Source: Cordia subcordata
Lineage: Eukaryota; Streptophyta; Magnoliopsida; Boraginales; Cordiaceae
Assembly (NCBI GenBank): GCA_028554755.1
Contig: JAPTOF010000017.1
Coordinates: 12,981,501-13,045,500 of the forward strand
Length of the DNA: 64,000 nucleotides
Direction of reading: 5' to 3'
Below are positions 34,701-46,927 of the stretch, piece by piece (the first letter of the stretch is position 1; each line of letters opens with the position of its first letter). The notes under the pieces are model-generated. The model had not been told where the DNA came from. It was given only the letters and a program-made list of their open reading frames with translations, and ran no database searches. Both the position numbers and the translations under genes were made by a program.

Positions 34701-34935
34701 TATTCATTCCAGCCGAAGCATATAAAGAACTTTGTTTGCCATTTGCATTTGTGTACTCAATCTGTCAACCAAGTCTGCCACCATTTTGATTGCAGTGGAG
34801 ACACCATTTCAAGATCTGGAACATGCAGAGATTTTTAACACTCATTTACCTGGTGCTAACCGGGATTGGAAAAAGTTTGTATTAGAAAAAGTTTGTACTG
34901 AAGCAGAATATAGCTATTAACAACATAATTGTCCA

Positions 34936-35295
34936 AAACCAACATCCATAAAAGCCAAAAAAACACACAAAGATCAATTGAAATCTCCAAGGCGGATAAG
35001 GCTCACTCCTTCCATGTACACTTAGCCCGTCTTATACCCACTTCCAAGATTCACCTTTACCCCTCTAGATAGTCTTACTGTTTACTGTTTCTCGCTATCC
35101 AATAACTAATTTCAGTGTCGAAGTGTCTTTGGGCAGTACCATACTAGTATCAAGAATTCATCCGCCTTTTACGCCTTCTATTTCACAAGTTGCTAGTGCC
35201 CCCCAAAGTTTCGTAAATATAGATCTTGAATTTAAATAATTATCAAGAAACCGACATCTATAGAAACCAGAAACACAGACAGATCAATTGCCATG
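34936..35295. repeat. Diverged direct repeat flanking about 260 bp
   Basis: AACCAACATCCATAAAAGCC.. at 34938 and AACCGACATCTATAGAAACC.. at 35250 both run on to AGATCAATTG. The DNA between them is richer in C/T and may be an LTR or other insertion fragment. Confidence 0.45.
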
Positions 35296-36200
35296 AGCTG
35301 CAATTGCATCTAGAGTCTGCTAAAACATTTGCTGCTGCAGCAGATTGCAAAGAAATATGAGCTGCAATTACTTAACAGGATCGGCTAAAGCAGAATGTCT
35401 CATTTGCCATTAGCTGCAATTGCGTACTGATTCCGCTAAAGCATTTAATTAATTAACTACTAAGAACATCTTTAGATTCATCAAGTGTGAAAACACCAAT
35501 CCATTGCCTCATTTGCCAATACTGCAAGACGTTACAAACACAGCAGGCTCCAGCAAGGATAGGGACAGATTTGTAATTTTGCTCTACAGAGGAAAAGAAG
35601 AATAATAACATTATAACACACCCCTCCACCTTTGAGCCTCTTGCAATTGTTTTGATAGACTTCTAAGGAAAAATAGGCCAAAAGATCAATAGAGGAAAAT
35701 GTCTCTTTTGCCCTCAGCTGCAATTGCATACAGTTTGTGCTGTGAACAATTTTACTTTACGGCTAAGAGCACCAGATAGAGTCATCAATGTATAATAGCC
35801 AACTCATCTGCCAATATTGCAAAGTACAAACAAAACAGGAGGGACAAATTGGTAATTTCACTCCTGAATGACAATACCCCTCCACCCGTGAGCCTCCTTG
35901 CAATTTGTTTTTTCATAAGCTTTTCAAGAAACAGGCCAAAGAACAAAATGTCTCTTTTGCCCATTAGATGCAACTGCATACAGATTCCACTAAAAGCAAA
36001 TTGCTTAAAACTGCTAAGAGCATCCAGAATCGTCAAGAATTGTTTGGCATGCCTTATTTGCCAGGCACCAGTAAAATCAGGGGCAATTTAGTAAAACATC
36101 TGCGATAATACGTTTTAGTCTCCCTTCACTGCTACACAGCAAAACAAGAGTCATAAGCATAAAAGGTGATTGTGAGTTGTCAAAAAATTTATAACTTCTA
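35283..36200. repeat. Tandem repeat array upstream of SRT1 (units of 250-305 bp)
   Basis: Units are anchored by AATGTCTC(A/T)TTTGCC, then AGCTGCAATTGCATACAG, at 35393, 35698 and 35948, with a partial unit at 35283. Each unit continues with GCTAAGAGCA..TCA, a CATTTGCCAATA-type word and ACACCCCTCCACC..GAGCCTC. The spacing is 305 and 250 bp. The repeat ends about 400 bp before the SRT1 start codon, so it may overlap the promoter. Confidence 0.75.
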
Positions 36201-36465
36201 ATTAAAAAGGACAAAAAGAGAGAACCTTACCCTCAATGGTGAAAAAAAAAAAATCATAACAACCCCTCTCACCCCAGCGACCCCGCAAACTACCCCAGCC
36301 CCACAACCCAAGTACCCAACCCACACATCCCACAGTAGGGCAATATTTCAAGTACAAGCACACAGTAGGAACCAGCAAAGGAAGGGGCAATTTGGACATT
36401 TTAGCACTCGAGAATTTGTTTAGTCTTCTTTTTACTACTACACACAGCAAACCAAGAATCATAAC
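36080..36465. repeat. Second duplicated block in the SRT1 upstream region
   Basis: GGGGCAATTT..TTTTAGTCT..ACTACACAGCAAA(A)CAAGA.TCATAA occurs at about 36080-36155 and again at about 36385-36460. It is a continuation of the repeat array into the probable promoter. Confidence 0.6.
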
Positions 36466-36536
36466 ACCCCCGTCTCGTCCCCTCTTCCAACACACATTGT
36501 TTTGTGACTCTTTCAATTGCTTTGATCACCTTTTCG

Positions 36537-36574
36537 GGAAAAGAAAAAAGAAAGAGAAAGAAAAAGAAAAAAAA
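36537..36574 (+). promoter_or_regulatory. Purine-only leader tract before the SRT1 start
   Basis: The 38 bases before the ATG are almost only A and G (AAAGAAAAAAGAAAGAGAAAG...). They probably form the end of the 5' leader. The ATG context is AAAAATGTC. Confidence 0.5.
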
Positions 36575-39500
36575 ATGTCTCTAGGATATGCAGAGAAGCT
36601 TTCATACATAGAAGATGTGGGCAACGTTGGAATGGCTGAAATTTTTGACCCATCTCATATCTTACAACACAAAGTAAGCTACTTTTTTCTTTTTTTTTTC
36701 CCCTTTTGCTTCTTTTGCTATTTTGCATTTTTTTGTGAGTATTTGGAGTCTTAAGAATACCCTTTATGCAAAACACAAGCTTGCATACAATGGAACAAAA
36801 GTGGACTGTCTCTTCTTGAGTCTATGTATAGCGAGAGTTCTTGTTTATTGCATGTTAATTACTCTTGCTGTTTATTTATTGTTTATGTTGCTAATTAACT
36901 GTTTTAATCATCTGTTTTCATTGCAATGCTCCATAGGGCTTATTTTAGTCTCGTGCTTAATACTTGTCCAGAACAAATGTATATAGTTGTAATGGACTTG
37001 AAGAAGTTTTATTAATCTTAAAACTACATTGATTTGTTCATTGATGAGATCTGATATCTGGGCACTGATATTTATGTGTAATATTATGCGATTTTCGCTG
37101 ATTGTAAAGTTATTGGTGTGGTTGAAGTCCTATTGGTGTTTAGTATTTGCATTTGGGAACTGATGTTAATATCTTGCAGTGGTTTAAGTATTCGTTTTGA
37201 TCATCAATGTGATTCGGGGTAATCTCAGGAAATTTTGATTTGATCATGTTGATGGGGAAGAGAAAATATTACTTTTGGAAGGGTTCTAGTGGATTGAATG
37301 ACAATATGTTGCATATGTTGCATTGAGCAACCGAATCAGATGAATGTGAATAAGATCATTAATCTGATCAGTCTTGGAGAAGATATATGAGGCACGCATG
37401 CATAGGAGTTGTATTAGGTGTGAATTTTTTGTATCAAGTATTGTGTCCATCTTGCATTCCTCAGATGCATTATGTATTTGATTCAGAGAAGCATCAATTA
37501 CATAGATTGTTCCCAATCTTGGTCTTTGTTTGCTTATCTTCGGACAATCAAATAAACAATTGGTTAGACTTCACATAGTCACTAGCTCTGCAATGAGCAA
37601 CTTCTGGCACCACATGGTCCACGATTTTAATTGATATTTGATAACTTCAATCTAGGGAGACCTATCATTGCTTAGATTCTGCATAAGCATACTAACACAT
37701 TTCAACTGAGCTTTGATTGCTCAAGCTCATGGATAACCAAACATTGTAATTTGGGATTTGGTAGTGAGAGAGGGACCATCGCCCTTTGCATTAGAATTTC
37801 TTGCTTTAGTCTAAAATTCTAATTTTTCCTATCTTCTGCGGCTAGTTGGTGGAACTTTTTACTATTAAACAGTAGGTCATGATAACTGAGATTTAGTCCA
37901 GCCACCAATGAGCACATGCTTCCTTATGGAGTTTGCAAATATGAAGTCACTTGAGCACACAGGAATTCCTGAAGAAAAAACTTCATTAAGATGGATGTTC
38001 TGAATAATGATTGTGAATCCAGTTCAATATATAATGCTGATAATTTTTTGAAAAGTGAAAATTTTATTAATACTCAAGACATGGGGGTGCAAGAAGCAAC
38101 CCCAAGATTAAGTACATAAGCTTCTAAGATTATCAATACATTCTTGTATACTATCTACATCAACTATACCAAGGCCTCTAGTCCAAAAACAAATATTATA
38201 AAACGGGTGATTCTTCAAAAAAGGGATCTAACATTCTCTCCCTTCAAAAGTGCTGCGATTTCTTTTTCCCCAAAGGATATAATGCTGATATTGTACGAAG
38301 GGAAGATGTTTATACCTTGTAAAGGTAGAAGCAAACTAATGGATGCAGTGAATTTATGTTATGCAATTTTAACCATATTGGCTTGAACTGTTTCTCCTTT
38401 TCCCTACTAAAATGTTGTACACTAGCTTTTGGTTGCTTTCTACTCCTAAATCGACATCATTTGTCTGTTAAATCCAATACTTTAAGCAATTCCCTCAATT
38501 AGCCATAATAAGCTATCATTGCAAGAACTGCAGATATGAGCAAATCTGATTATTTATACAGAGCCTGTATCTATTGGTATTAACCTGCATTTAGTACAGA
38601 GCCTGTATCTATTAGTATTAACCTGCATTCTTCTAAGACCTGGGCACTTCAATTAACTTTCTTTTGTTTTTCTACTTTTTAATTTTTTACTTTTGGAGGA
38701 TAATATAGTTCTTCTGTATGATTGCTCTGGATGGATTTCAAACTTGTCCCAAAGTCATATAGGATTCTGCTGACTGCATTTGGGTTTTTGTTTTTGAAAC
38801 TGCAGATTGAACGGCTTGCCATGATGTTACAGAAGGTTTGCGGTGATGATAATACATCTGTCCTTATTGATTTTTGTTAATTCCCTTTCTTAATCAGACC
38901 CTGGTTCCTTTTTCTTTTTCATCCAGAGTAAGCATTTAGTGGTGTTTACTGGAGCAGGAATATCCACTTCATGTGGTATTCCTGATTTTCGCGGTCCCAA
39001 GGGTATTTGGACACTTCAGGTAAAACTTTCTCAAGGCTAGTCATTTTCATACAGTATTCTTAGTTTTGCTGCATAGGGTGATACGTCATTCAACAGAAGA
39101 TACTTCCATGGTGGGAAATACCTTTTTTTCCAAGCTCAACTGTGTGCATAATTTATCTCTTGACATAAAATGTGTTGTAAGAGAGCACTTGAGGATGGTT
39201 GTCTACTGGAACCGTATGCTGACTCGAGCAACTTTTTGGAAGATTGTCATCCTCTGTACATTAGAGAAACAAGAGGGCAATATTGTGGTGCTTATGGATA
39301 TGAAGAAGAGGAAGAACATACTATACTATCTTTGGGGGGTGGGGGGTTGGGGGTGGTGTTCTTTGTCCCCCCGAAAAGAAATAAGGTTGCCTTTATTGTG
39401 CTCCTGTTATTATGCATTTATGCTTATTTTTTCGGCAGAATACAATCGCAAACATTTCTTTGTGTAGTTCCTTGCGAAATGTTTAAAGTCTTAGTTTGAG

Positions 39501-42500
39501 AGGGTGCTTTCTGATTTTTGCATAATCAAATATCTTATACTAGTAAGTTGCAAATTGAAGACATCGAGATGGTAATTAATCCTTATGTATATTGATTTAG
39601 AGGGAAGGCAAAGTCTTGCCAGAAGCATCACTTCCATTTCATCGGGCAACCCCAAGCATGACACATATGGCACTGGTTGAGCTAGAGAAGGCTGGAATAC
39701 TGAAATTTGTCATTAGCCAGGTAGGATTGGGCTATGCCCTCGTCAGTGTGCAAAATATTTTATTTGGAAAGGAAAGAAATTCTATGACAGCTGATTGGCG
39801 GATTAACTATCACATTACTTGCCACACTGATTTTGCTACTTTTATATTACTAACGTGATAAAATAGAATGTTAATGATTACCCAAAGCAGATTAAGTGAT
39901 TATGAATATTGCCTTCTTCCAAAACTCAAAAGCAATAGTTTTCTAGTCTCTTGGTTAATTTCGTACATGGTCTTGTAAAATGCTAGAACATTGACGGCCT
40001 CCATCTCCGTTCTGGAATACCAAGGGAAAAGCTTGCAGAACTGCATGGTAATGCCTTCATGGAAACATGCACTTCCTGTGGAGTTGAGTAAGAGTTAATC
40101 TTTATCTGCAAGCTGTATTGTTTATATAGTATATCTGTCCATTCCTTGCATTCTCTTGTCATGTCCACTGATCTGCTGGCTAAGTCATTATCTCTATGGT
40201 CAAGAAATTTGGTCCTATTAACTTGTTTGCATTTCTTTTTGTTAGATAACATTTGTTATAGAATTCATCATAACGATTAGAATGAATTTGTGACTTGGAA
40301 GGTATGTGAGGGACTTTGAAGTGGAAACTATTGGGTTAAAGGAGACATCACGAAGATGTTCCAATGCTGACTGTGGCAAAAAACTTAGGGACACTGTCCT
40401 TGACTGGGAGGTATGCTGTTGCATTCAGATTCTTCATAAAAGGAGGAAACCACTTGCTGTATAATTTGCTACTGCAAAGTAATAAAACATGCATTTAGAG
40501 GCCTGTCAGGTGGCAACAATGAAAGCCTGATAAAACTAAGATAATGGCATTGCTAACCAATTGTACAGTCCAGGGGATTCAACAAAGCTACTGTAAAAGG
40601 AGAATTATTGTCAGAATTTTGGTTCAGTTGCTGATTAGAATTAAGAACTTTGATATATAACTCTCGGCTATAGTGGAAAAATCCTTCGTCTAATTGATAA
40701 ATTGTTGATTAGCAAACCATCAGTCATTGATCAGCTTTCTCTCCCTTTCTTTCTTTCTCAGGATGCTTTGCCTCTGAAGGAGATGAATCCGGCAGAGAAG
40801 CACTGCGAAATGGCTGATGTTGTATTGTGTCTTGGCACAAGGTAAATCCAAAGTTATCTACTTGTCAGCACCGGCTTTATATCTGAAGGCATATGCTCAT
40901 GTTAACTGGATAAATAGATTGACTAAAATGGGTAGTTGATACTGTCATGTGCTAGAATCTTCTATGTGTTGGTGTTATCATAAAAGAAAATCTAATACAC
41001 TTGAGTCTAAATCACTTGGATTTATGTTGCTTAAAGCAAAGTGGATAATGAAGTCCCATATACCCACCATTGAAGCCTCTTGGCTGCATGTTTATTACAA
41101 TTAGTGTGTCTTTTTCCTCTCTATGCAGCTTGCAGATAACTCCGGCATGTAATTTGCCTCTGAAATGTCTTCGGGATGGAGGGAAGATTGTAATTGTGAA
41201 TCTTCAGGTATATTTTCTTTTCTGACCATTTACCCTTCATCTGATTGACACAGTGCAGCTGAAATCACTTGTGTAGAAATAAGTAGTTGGTCTATATACA
41301 TCAACTAATTTTTCTCGGTTTTACAGAAAACTCCTAAGGACAAGAAAGCAAGTCTGGTGATCCATGAACGAGTTGACAAGGTATATCTTTGTACTCCTCC
41401 AATTGAAGAATACTATAACTTCTGATTGAGGGGAAAATCTTTCATGAAGTTATGATGTATATAAGAACACTGCAGCAATGGCATACTCTTAACACATTTG
41501 AATACATTGAATTTGATAAGTAGCCCTGATAGATATACTTTATATGCTTTGTTATTATTTCCGCACTAGGTGACTTTAAGAGTTTATTAATTTGAGCAAA
41601 ATCAGGTGATCGGTGGTGTCATGGACCTGCTAAATGTGAAGATACCCGCATTTGTCAGAATTGATCTTCTGCAAACTGTTTTAACTCAGGCCTTAAGTCT
41701 AGGTTTGCTCCTGAAATTATTTCTCTTCACTAATTTCTCTTGTCCATTTATTTTCTTTGAAGTTATATTTGCTTTTGCTTTGGTTAACCATGCAATTGAT
41801 ATCAGCTCCACACTCTATACTTGTCTATTCTCTAAATTAATCAGTTGATGGCTGCATAAACCTTTGTATGTGACCATCTCAATTTATTACTTTGACTGTC
41901 CTATTTGATTACCTATATATAAACTCCCTTTGAACCAATTAGATATTTGTTTTTATTTTCTTACATTTTTCTCGTTAAATTGTTTGAACTTATCTTGTGA
42001 CGACCAGGATGTGACTCATATGCACTTTACATGCATGGTACAGAAGAGATTCAAGAAGAAAGAAACTGTAGTAATCATAGATGAATATAGCTGATGTAGC
42101 CTGGTACCTATAGAAACATTCTCCTAACATCACAAAGCAAATATAGATATATGCGACTGCTCCATGCTGCACTGTCTGGGTTGTAAAAGTACTACTGCCC
42201 TAAAAGAACTTATTGTGGAAATTTCCTCATTCTAGACTGTAGTGGTCTGGTAGTCTTTGTTTCCTATTGTGCAACATATACATCAAACCTAATAGAGTAC
42301 CTTATAATTAGTTTGATCTTGATTTACTGCTTTCTTTTTGTCCCAAAACTTTACCTTGCAGATAAAAAGTACGTGAACTGGAGCATTGATATAGCAAGTG
42401 TGCATGGAAAGCGAGCTCCATTACCATTCATTAAATCTGTTGAGGTAAAATTTGGACTAAATTTGAGTGTCTTGTTCTCTTGTAGTCAAGTGTATATTTA

Positions 42501-45141
42501 AAGGTCATACTTTTTTGTTTATGAAGATGGTGCAGCCCAAACTATTAAGGTTGGAAAGTATTTGTGAGTAACACAGCTATAAAGTAAAAAGAAAATCTAC
42601 AATCTACAGAGCAGAATGAAGGCTATTGATAATTTATAGCTCACATGAATGGCCACCGAGCCGCATTAGAATGTGTGCTCAAGTATAAATTATGCAATTA
42701 AATTAAAATTGATATATCAAGATAAGCATACTTCTATAGATTTATAGTGGCATGAAGATAAATAAATTGAAAGCATGTGAGATGCTTTGGAAATATTGGA
42801 AGATGGCCAATAAATGCATCTTTAAGAAAGTGATAAAACACTTACACTTAGTGAATTAAAGGGAAAGTGAATTAAAATATCTATTTAATGGAGTTGAGGA
42901 GGGAGGGTGAAGGGAAAACGGTAGTGCATAAGCAAAATAAAAAAAGGTATAACGAAATATTATGGTTCAAAAACTATTTCAGCAGTACATAAGTAAAGAA
43001 ATTACAGTAAAGTATTTCGGTTGGAAAAAGTGTGAGCCTTAGATAGATATGGCCGAAAATTGATATTTGAAATAGGGTTCTAGTAAGCATCATTTGGGCC
43101 TATGGTGATTCTCTACTCAATGTATAATCCCATTTAGTTAGGTAAGAAGGGAGCCCTATCTTAGAGTTTGATCATTGCTTGTTATGCTCTATTTTCTTCA
43201 TTATCTTAAATTATTAGTGAAACTCAATCTGTTGCATAACTTATATATGCTATCAAATAGTAGCCACGGATATCCTGCCTATTATTATCACTTCTACATC
43301 TTATTCCTTGATGGAGATATTAGCTCCGCTGATCCATTTGAAGTTGCATTCCAGGTTTTCTTCTCAGAAGGCCAAAACATGAAAGAGGCTGTCCTAGATA
43401 AGCAACCTTTTTATCTGAAGAGGTGTCTCCTACTTATTCTTCTTGTACAATGTTAATAAATACAGTATACAGGTTTTCTGTTGTAATGGCAGTCATCTTT
43501 AGTTGGTTTAGTCCTATATCTTGCGAATTGCAGTCATGAAGTATATCTACTGGTTCTGCAGTCCGGAAGATGGCAATAAATTATCCAGTTTCTTGCCCTA
43601 TCTGCTTCCCAGGCTTTTGACAATAAAATTGAGGAGCAATTGAAGTTCTCTAAACTATTTTAGGAATGTCCCCAAAACTGTGTTTATTTTTGCAATCATC
43701 TATCTGTTATTGGCCATTTTAGTGACAAGATGTGCAAAAATCATATCTCTATTATCTTGTTATCCATGGAGGACTTAACTAAATAATGCAAGAGTAAAAA
43801 GATGCATGTATAATAAATGGCACTGTATGGTCCGAGATTCACATTGAAGAGAGTAATGGTAGTGAAATCATCGAAGCATTGCATGGCATGTATTACTAGC
43901 TGTTAAAACATGAAACTGTTAATTGGTTTCAAAAGGATCATCTAAGCTTTGCTATTGCTTGTCAGGAGGACAGTGAGGACCATAAAACCTTTTGTTGTCT
44001 TGTTGAAGCTGAACTTCGGCGATGGTTGCAAGTGTTCAAGTACTCAAATCCAGGTTCCAGTTGATTTTCAGGTGGAATTATTTATGCTTTTCACTTTTGA
44101 ACTTATTTCATACATGTTTCTGTTTTCAGAGTGTACTCTATATGCAGAAGCACTAGAATTTTGGAGATTTGTGCACCCAGTGCAGTTTCTTTATCTCCGT
44201 TATTATCGTTTCCTTTTCCGCACTTGAGCTTGCTTCTGCTCATTCCACTGATTTCAGTTCGGCATACTCAGATGTGTCACTTTGGAGCCATACAAGCCTG
44301 TCCTTGAACAGTAATTAAAAGTTGATGCCTTATATATTGCTTTCATAAACCCATTTTCTGTTCCCAGTTTATGGAAGCTATGCTGTATAATGGCTTTGAG
44401 TTGTCCAGGGGGAGGAATTTTTAGTTGCTTCTCTTTTTATGAGCCATCCCTGAAGCTGTCTCCAACGGTCCTCTAATGGTACAATAGATATAAGCAGATA
44501 TAGCGCCGTGAATTACTTCAGCCCTTCTGGAAGAGAAATCAATACTTAATAGGTAGCCGACTTGATTAGGAATAAAATGTATCAGTTAGGGGATAATGCT
44601 TTTTCATCGAATTCATGGAGTCCTTAGTTATTAAAATGTAAAGAAATCGACCTTGTATTACTCTGGAGTGCCTGAACATAAACGTCTCTCGTGCATTTCT
44701 GTCTTTTCAATTGATTGTTCCTATTAACTTTAGCAATAACGACACTACATTGTTTGACTAGGCTACTGCTTTCAAGGTCTGCATAACAACTGTACTATTT
44801 CTATTCTAAAGGAGCTAACAAAATTATGTGGAATCATAATTCAGGTTTCAACTGACATATATAAGCATGAGAAGGATGTCATCTTTGAGAAGCTCAGGAA
44901 GAGAGCAATGAAGGATCCATTTTGCGGACAAACTGCAGTTCTGGAGAGAAAGGCCACTTTAGTTCCCAAAAACGATGTCATGCTCCATGCCATCGTGACA
45001 AACATTTTATGGTATGAAAGAGTTTCTAAAGAATTTGAAGGTGCTCCTTTAAGTAATGGCCAGCTGAAGAGGAGAAAACAAGGCAAAAGTGAGAGTGGAA
45101 CATCCCGGAAGCAGTCAAAACATCATGTGCATAGAGTTTAG
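36575..45141 (+). CDS. SRT1: SIRT6-class NAD-dependent protein deacylase (SRT1)
   Basis: Exons: 36575-36673, 38806-38835, 38927-39019, 39601-39720, 39987-40087, 40302-40410, 40762-40841, 41129-41207, 41327-41380, 41606-41702, 42362-42444, 43355-43422, 43966-44071, 44845-45141; 471 aa, very close to Arabidopsis SRT1 in length. The N-terminus [16 protein letters not shown] is typical of SIRT6/7 proteins. NAD-binding [15 protein letters not shown] begins at residue 52, QNID is at 114-117, the catalytic His is 134 (ELHGNAF), and four zinc Cys are at 142, 145, 167 and 172. [15 protein letters not shown] and GKIVIVNLQ complete the Rossmann core. A plant-specific C-terminal extension ends in a basic KRRKQGK..RKQSKHH tail suited to a nuclear role. 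SRT1 deacetylates histone H3 and represses glycolytic and stress genes in known plants. All catalytic residues are present. Confidence 0.96.
38043..38276 (-). mobile_element. 5'-truncated L1-type LINE in SRT1 intron 1
   Basis: A 234-bp insert flanked by perfect 14-bp copies of ATATAATGCTGATA (38029-38042, 38277-38290). On the minus strand it ends GGGGTTGCTTCTTGCACCCC, then a TCTTGAGTATTAATAAAA-type 3' end and an A-rich tail. This is the look of a plant L1 LINE 3' untranslated region. Confidence 0.75.
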
Positions 45142-46927
45142 AGAACAGATGGAGATAGCAGTGCAGTATAGTCCTGTAAATATAGATGGAGAAAATACAA
45201 GTTTAGGAAATGACTAAATTTTGACAGATACAACACTCATGGCAGTTTAACCGGTCGATAGATATCTGGTTATGGTGAGAGTTTTGTAGACAATTGGGAT
45301 GGGGAGCCCGTATCAGAAATGGTTCCCTTAATCCATATCAGAAATGGGTTCCCTGCTGCGAAGGCCCTTAACAATTTTATTTGTTCTTTCTTTTCCGGTG
45401 ATTGTGTTATCTTTGGCACGGTCAACATTACCCTTTAACATAATGTGAATTATATCTGACCCTAAATATTTATACATTGCTAGTCAGATAAGTCACTTGA
45501 TGCTCAGTCCAGGTGACCATGATTTTCTTCACAATAACCATGCTTTTGATCTTTTAAACATTGCATTGCCCTTTGCATTTTGGCCTTTTCTTGTATGATG
45601 TTATAATCTTATTAAAAGATCGAACTTCGTTATATATGGCCTTGGTCACCTTATATATCCAAACATATTTTCTCTAAATAAACATGGCTTGTTAAATTCT
45701 CATTGATAAATAATAGGGTATATTGGTAGGGATCCCCTATGGTCTATGAAATGTGATTGGACCTCGCTGTATTGTAAATGTTCCTCGTAATCTCCCCAAG
45801 TCTTTGATTAAAAAAGAAAGAAGGAGAGAGAAAGAAAAGAACGCACAACCCCCCCCCCCTTCATGGGTCGCCTGGCCTTTGGTAAAGAAAGAAAAAAAGA
45901 AAAGATAGAAAGAGCGAACGAACCCCCTCCCTCCACATTAAAAATACATTAGACTCTTTTACAGTTGAAAATTTCATTATCTTAACCATAATTTCATTGC
46001 ACATGCTCACTTACACATCATGGGAATTTTTCTGTCTAGAATAATTTTTTGTTGGTTCAAAATTGCATATCGTGGTAGTTTTTTGGGATGGAAAGGATAG
46101 TTTTGAACTAAAAAAAATTCATCTTGACAAGAAAATAAATCCCAATGCAATTTGGACACGTGTACTATAATTATGGATAAAGATAACGAATATCTTAATT
46201 GCACGAGAGTTTGATGTACTTCTAATAGACTACAAAGGAAATTTGGACACGTGTACTATAATTACGGACAAAGATAACGAATATCTTAATTGCATGAGAG
46301 TTTCATGTACTTCTAATGGACTACAAGGGAATTATGAGTGACTGGATTACAAGAATTCATTTGACCCCAAACAAAAAAAAAAAGACTACAGGGATTCAAG
46401 GAAGTTTCTAAATATTTACCCTAAATGATGCGATTATTGTTAATCAAGAAACTCAATTATGCCTTTAATTTTGGTTAAAGTTTTTCTTTTCCTTCCTTCA
46501 ACAACTACAACTCTACCTCTATCTTCGCTGCTATTATCCAACATCAGGTAAATACTAATTAGTAACCAGTAAATGAGAATTTTAGAATTATATATAGTAA
46601 AACAAAATAATTCAATTTTAACATTCTCAACGGACTATCCACTGATCAGCGTTGGGGTCCGAATCTAACTCCGATGGGCAAATTCAAGTATTCAACGTTG
46701 ACTTTCATTTCAAATCTAACCCCAGATTTGAAAATCCTATCCGCGCTAATTTGCAGCGCGATCCTCACCGTTCATCCATCACTCTCCCATCGCGGACACA
46801 CACATACACACACTAACACAGTGACACTCTCTAGATGACGTGATCCTCGCCGTTGGTTACCTTCTCTCTCACATACAAAATACACACATCGCACACTCGC
46901 GCGCACACTCGCGCACCCGCGGAGGCG
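45142..46927. other. SRT1-INCENP spacer
   Basis: About 1.8 kb holding the SRT1 3' end and the INCENP promoter. A C-run (45850-45860), purine-rich stretches and a 91-bp tandem duplication (46149-46330) are visible. Near 46790-46915 there are CA and GCGC-rich simple repeats that probably lie in the INCENP leader. No gene is seen. Confidence 0.6.
46149..46330. repeat. 91-bp tandem duplication carrying an ACACGTGT box
   Basis: Units 46149-46239 and 46240-46330 differ at only a few positions. Each holds GGACACGTGTACTATAATTA, including the palindrome ACACGTGT (G-box core CACGTG). The array lies about 600-780 bases upstream of the INCENP start codon. Confidence 0.85.

Larger units (their letters stand above)
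26500..36574. other. Long intergenic region without a supported gene
   Basis: About 10 kb of AT-rich DNA in which I see no gene I can defend. Short frames occur but lack family similarity, splice-consistent continuation or codon structure. Items found inside are an inverted repeat at 27434-27562, a G-run at 27892-27901, a SINE-like piece at 29013-29126, a 55-bp duplication at 31661-31775, and repeated blocks from 34936 to 36465 next to SRT1. Transposon debris is likely in 34980-35240. Confidence 0.6.

Noticed and set aside
34155..34920. Three small plus-strand frames in the 34-kb region
   Set aside because: They do not resemble a known family, lack convincing splice continuity with each other and have no start-context support. 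I left them out as genes.
36202..36776. Small frames on both strands at the SRT1 start
   Set aside because: They come from the purine-rich leader and repeat DNA. Only exon 1 of SRT1 (36575-36673) is supported.
39066..39499. Overlapping open frames of 109-133 codons inside SRT1 intron 3
   Set aside because: They lie wholly between two exons of SRT1, show no family similarity and contain a G-rich low-complexity stretch.
43175..43456. Open frame of 93 codons around SRT1 exon 12
   Set aside because: Only 43355-43422 is exon. The upstream part is intron sequence open by chance.
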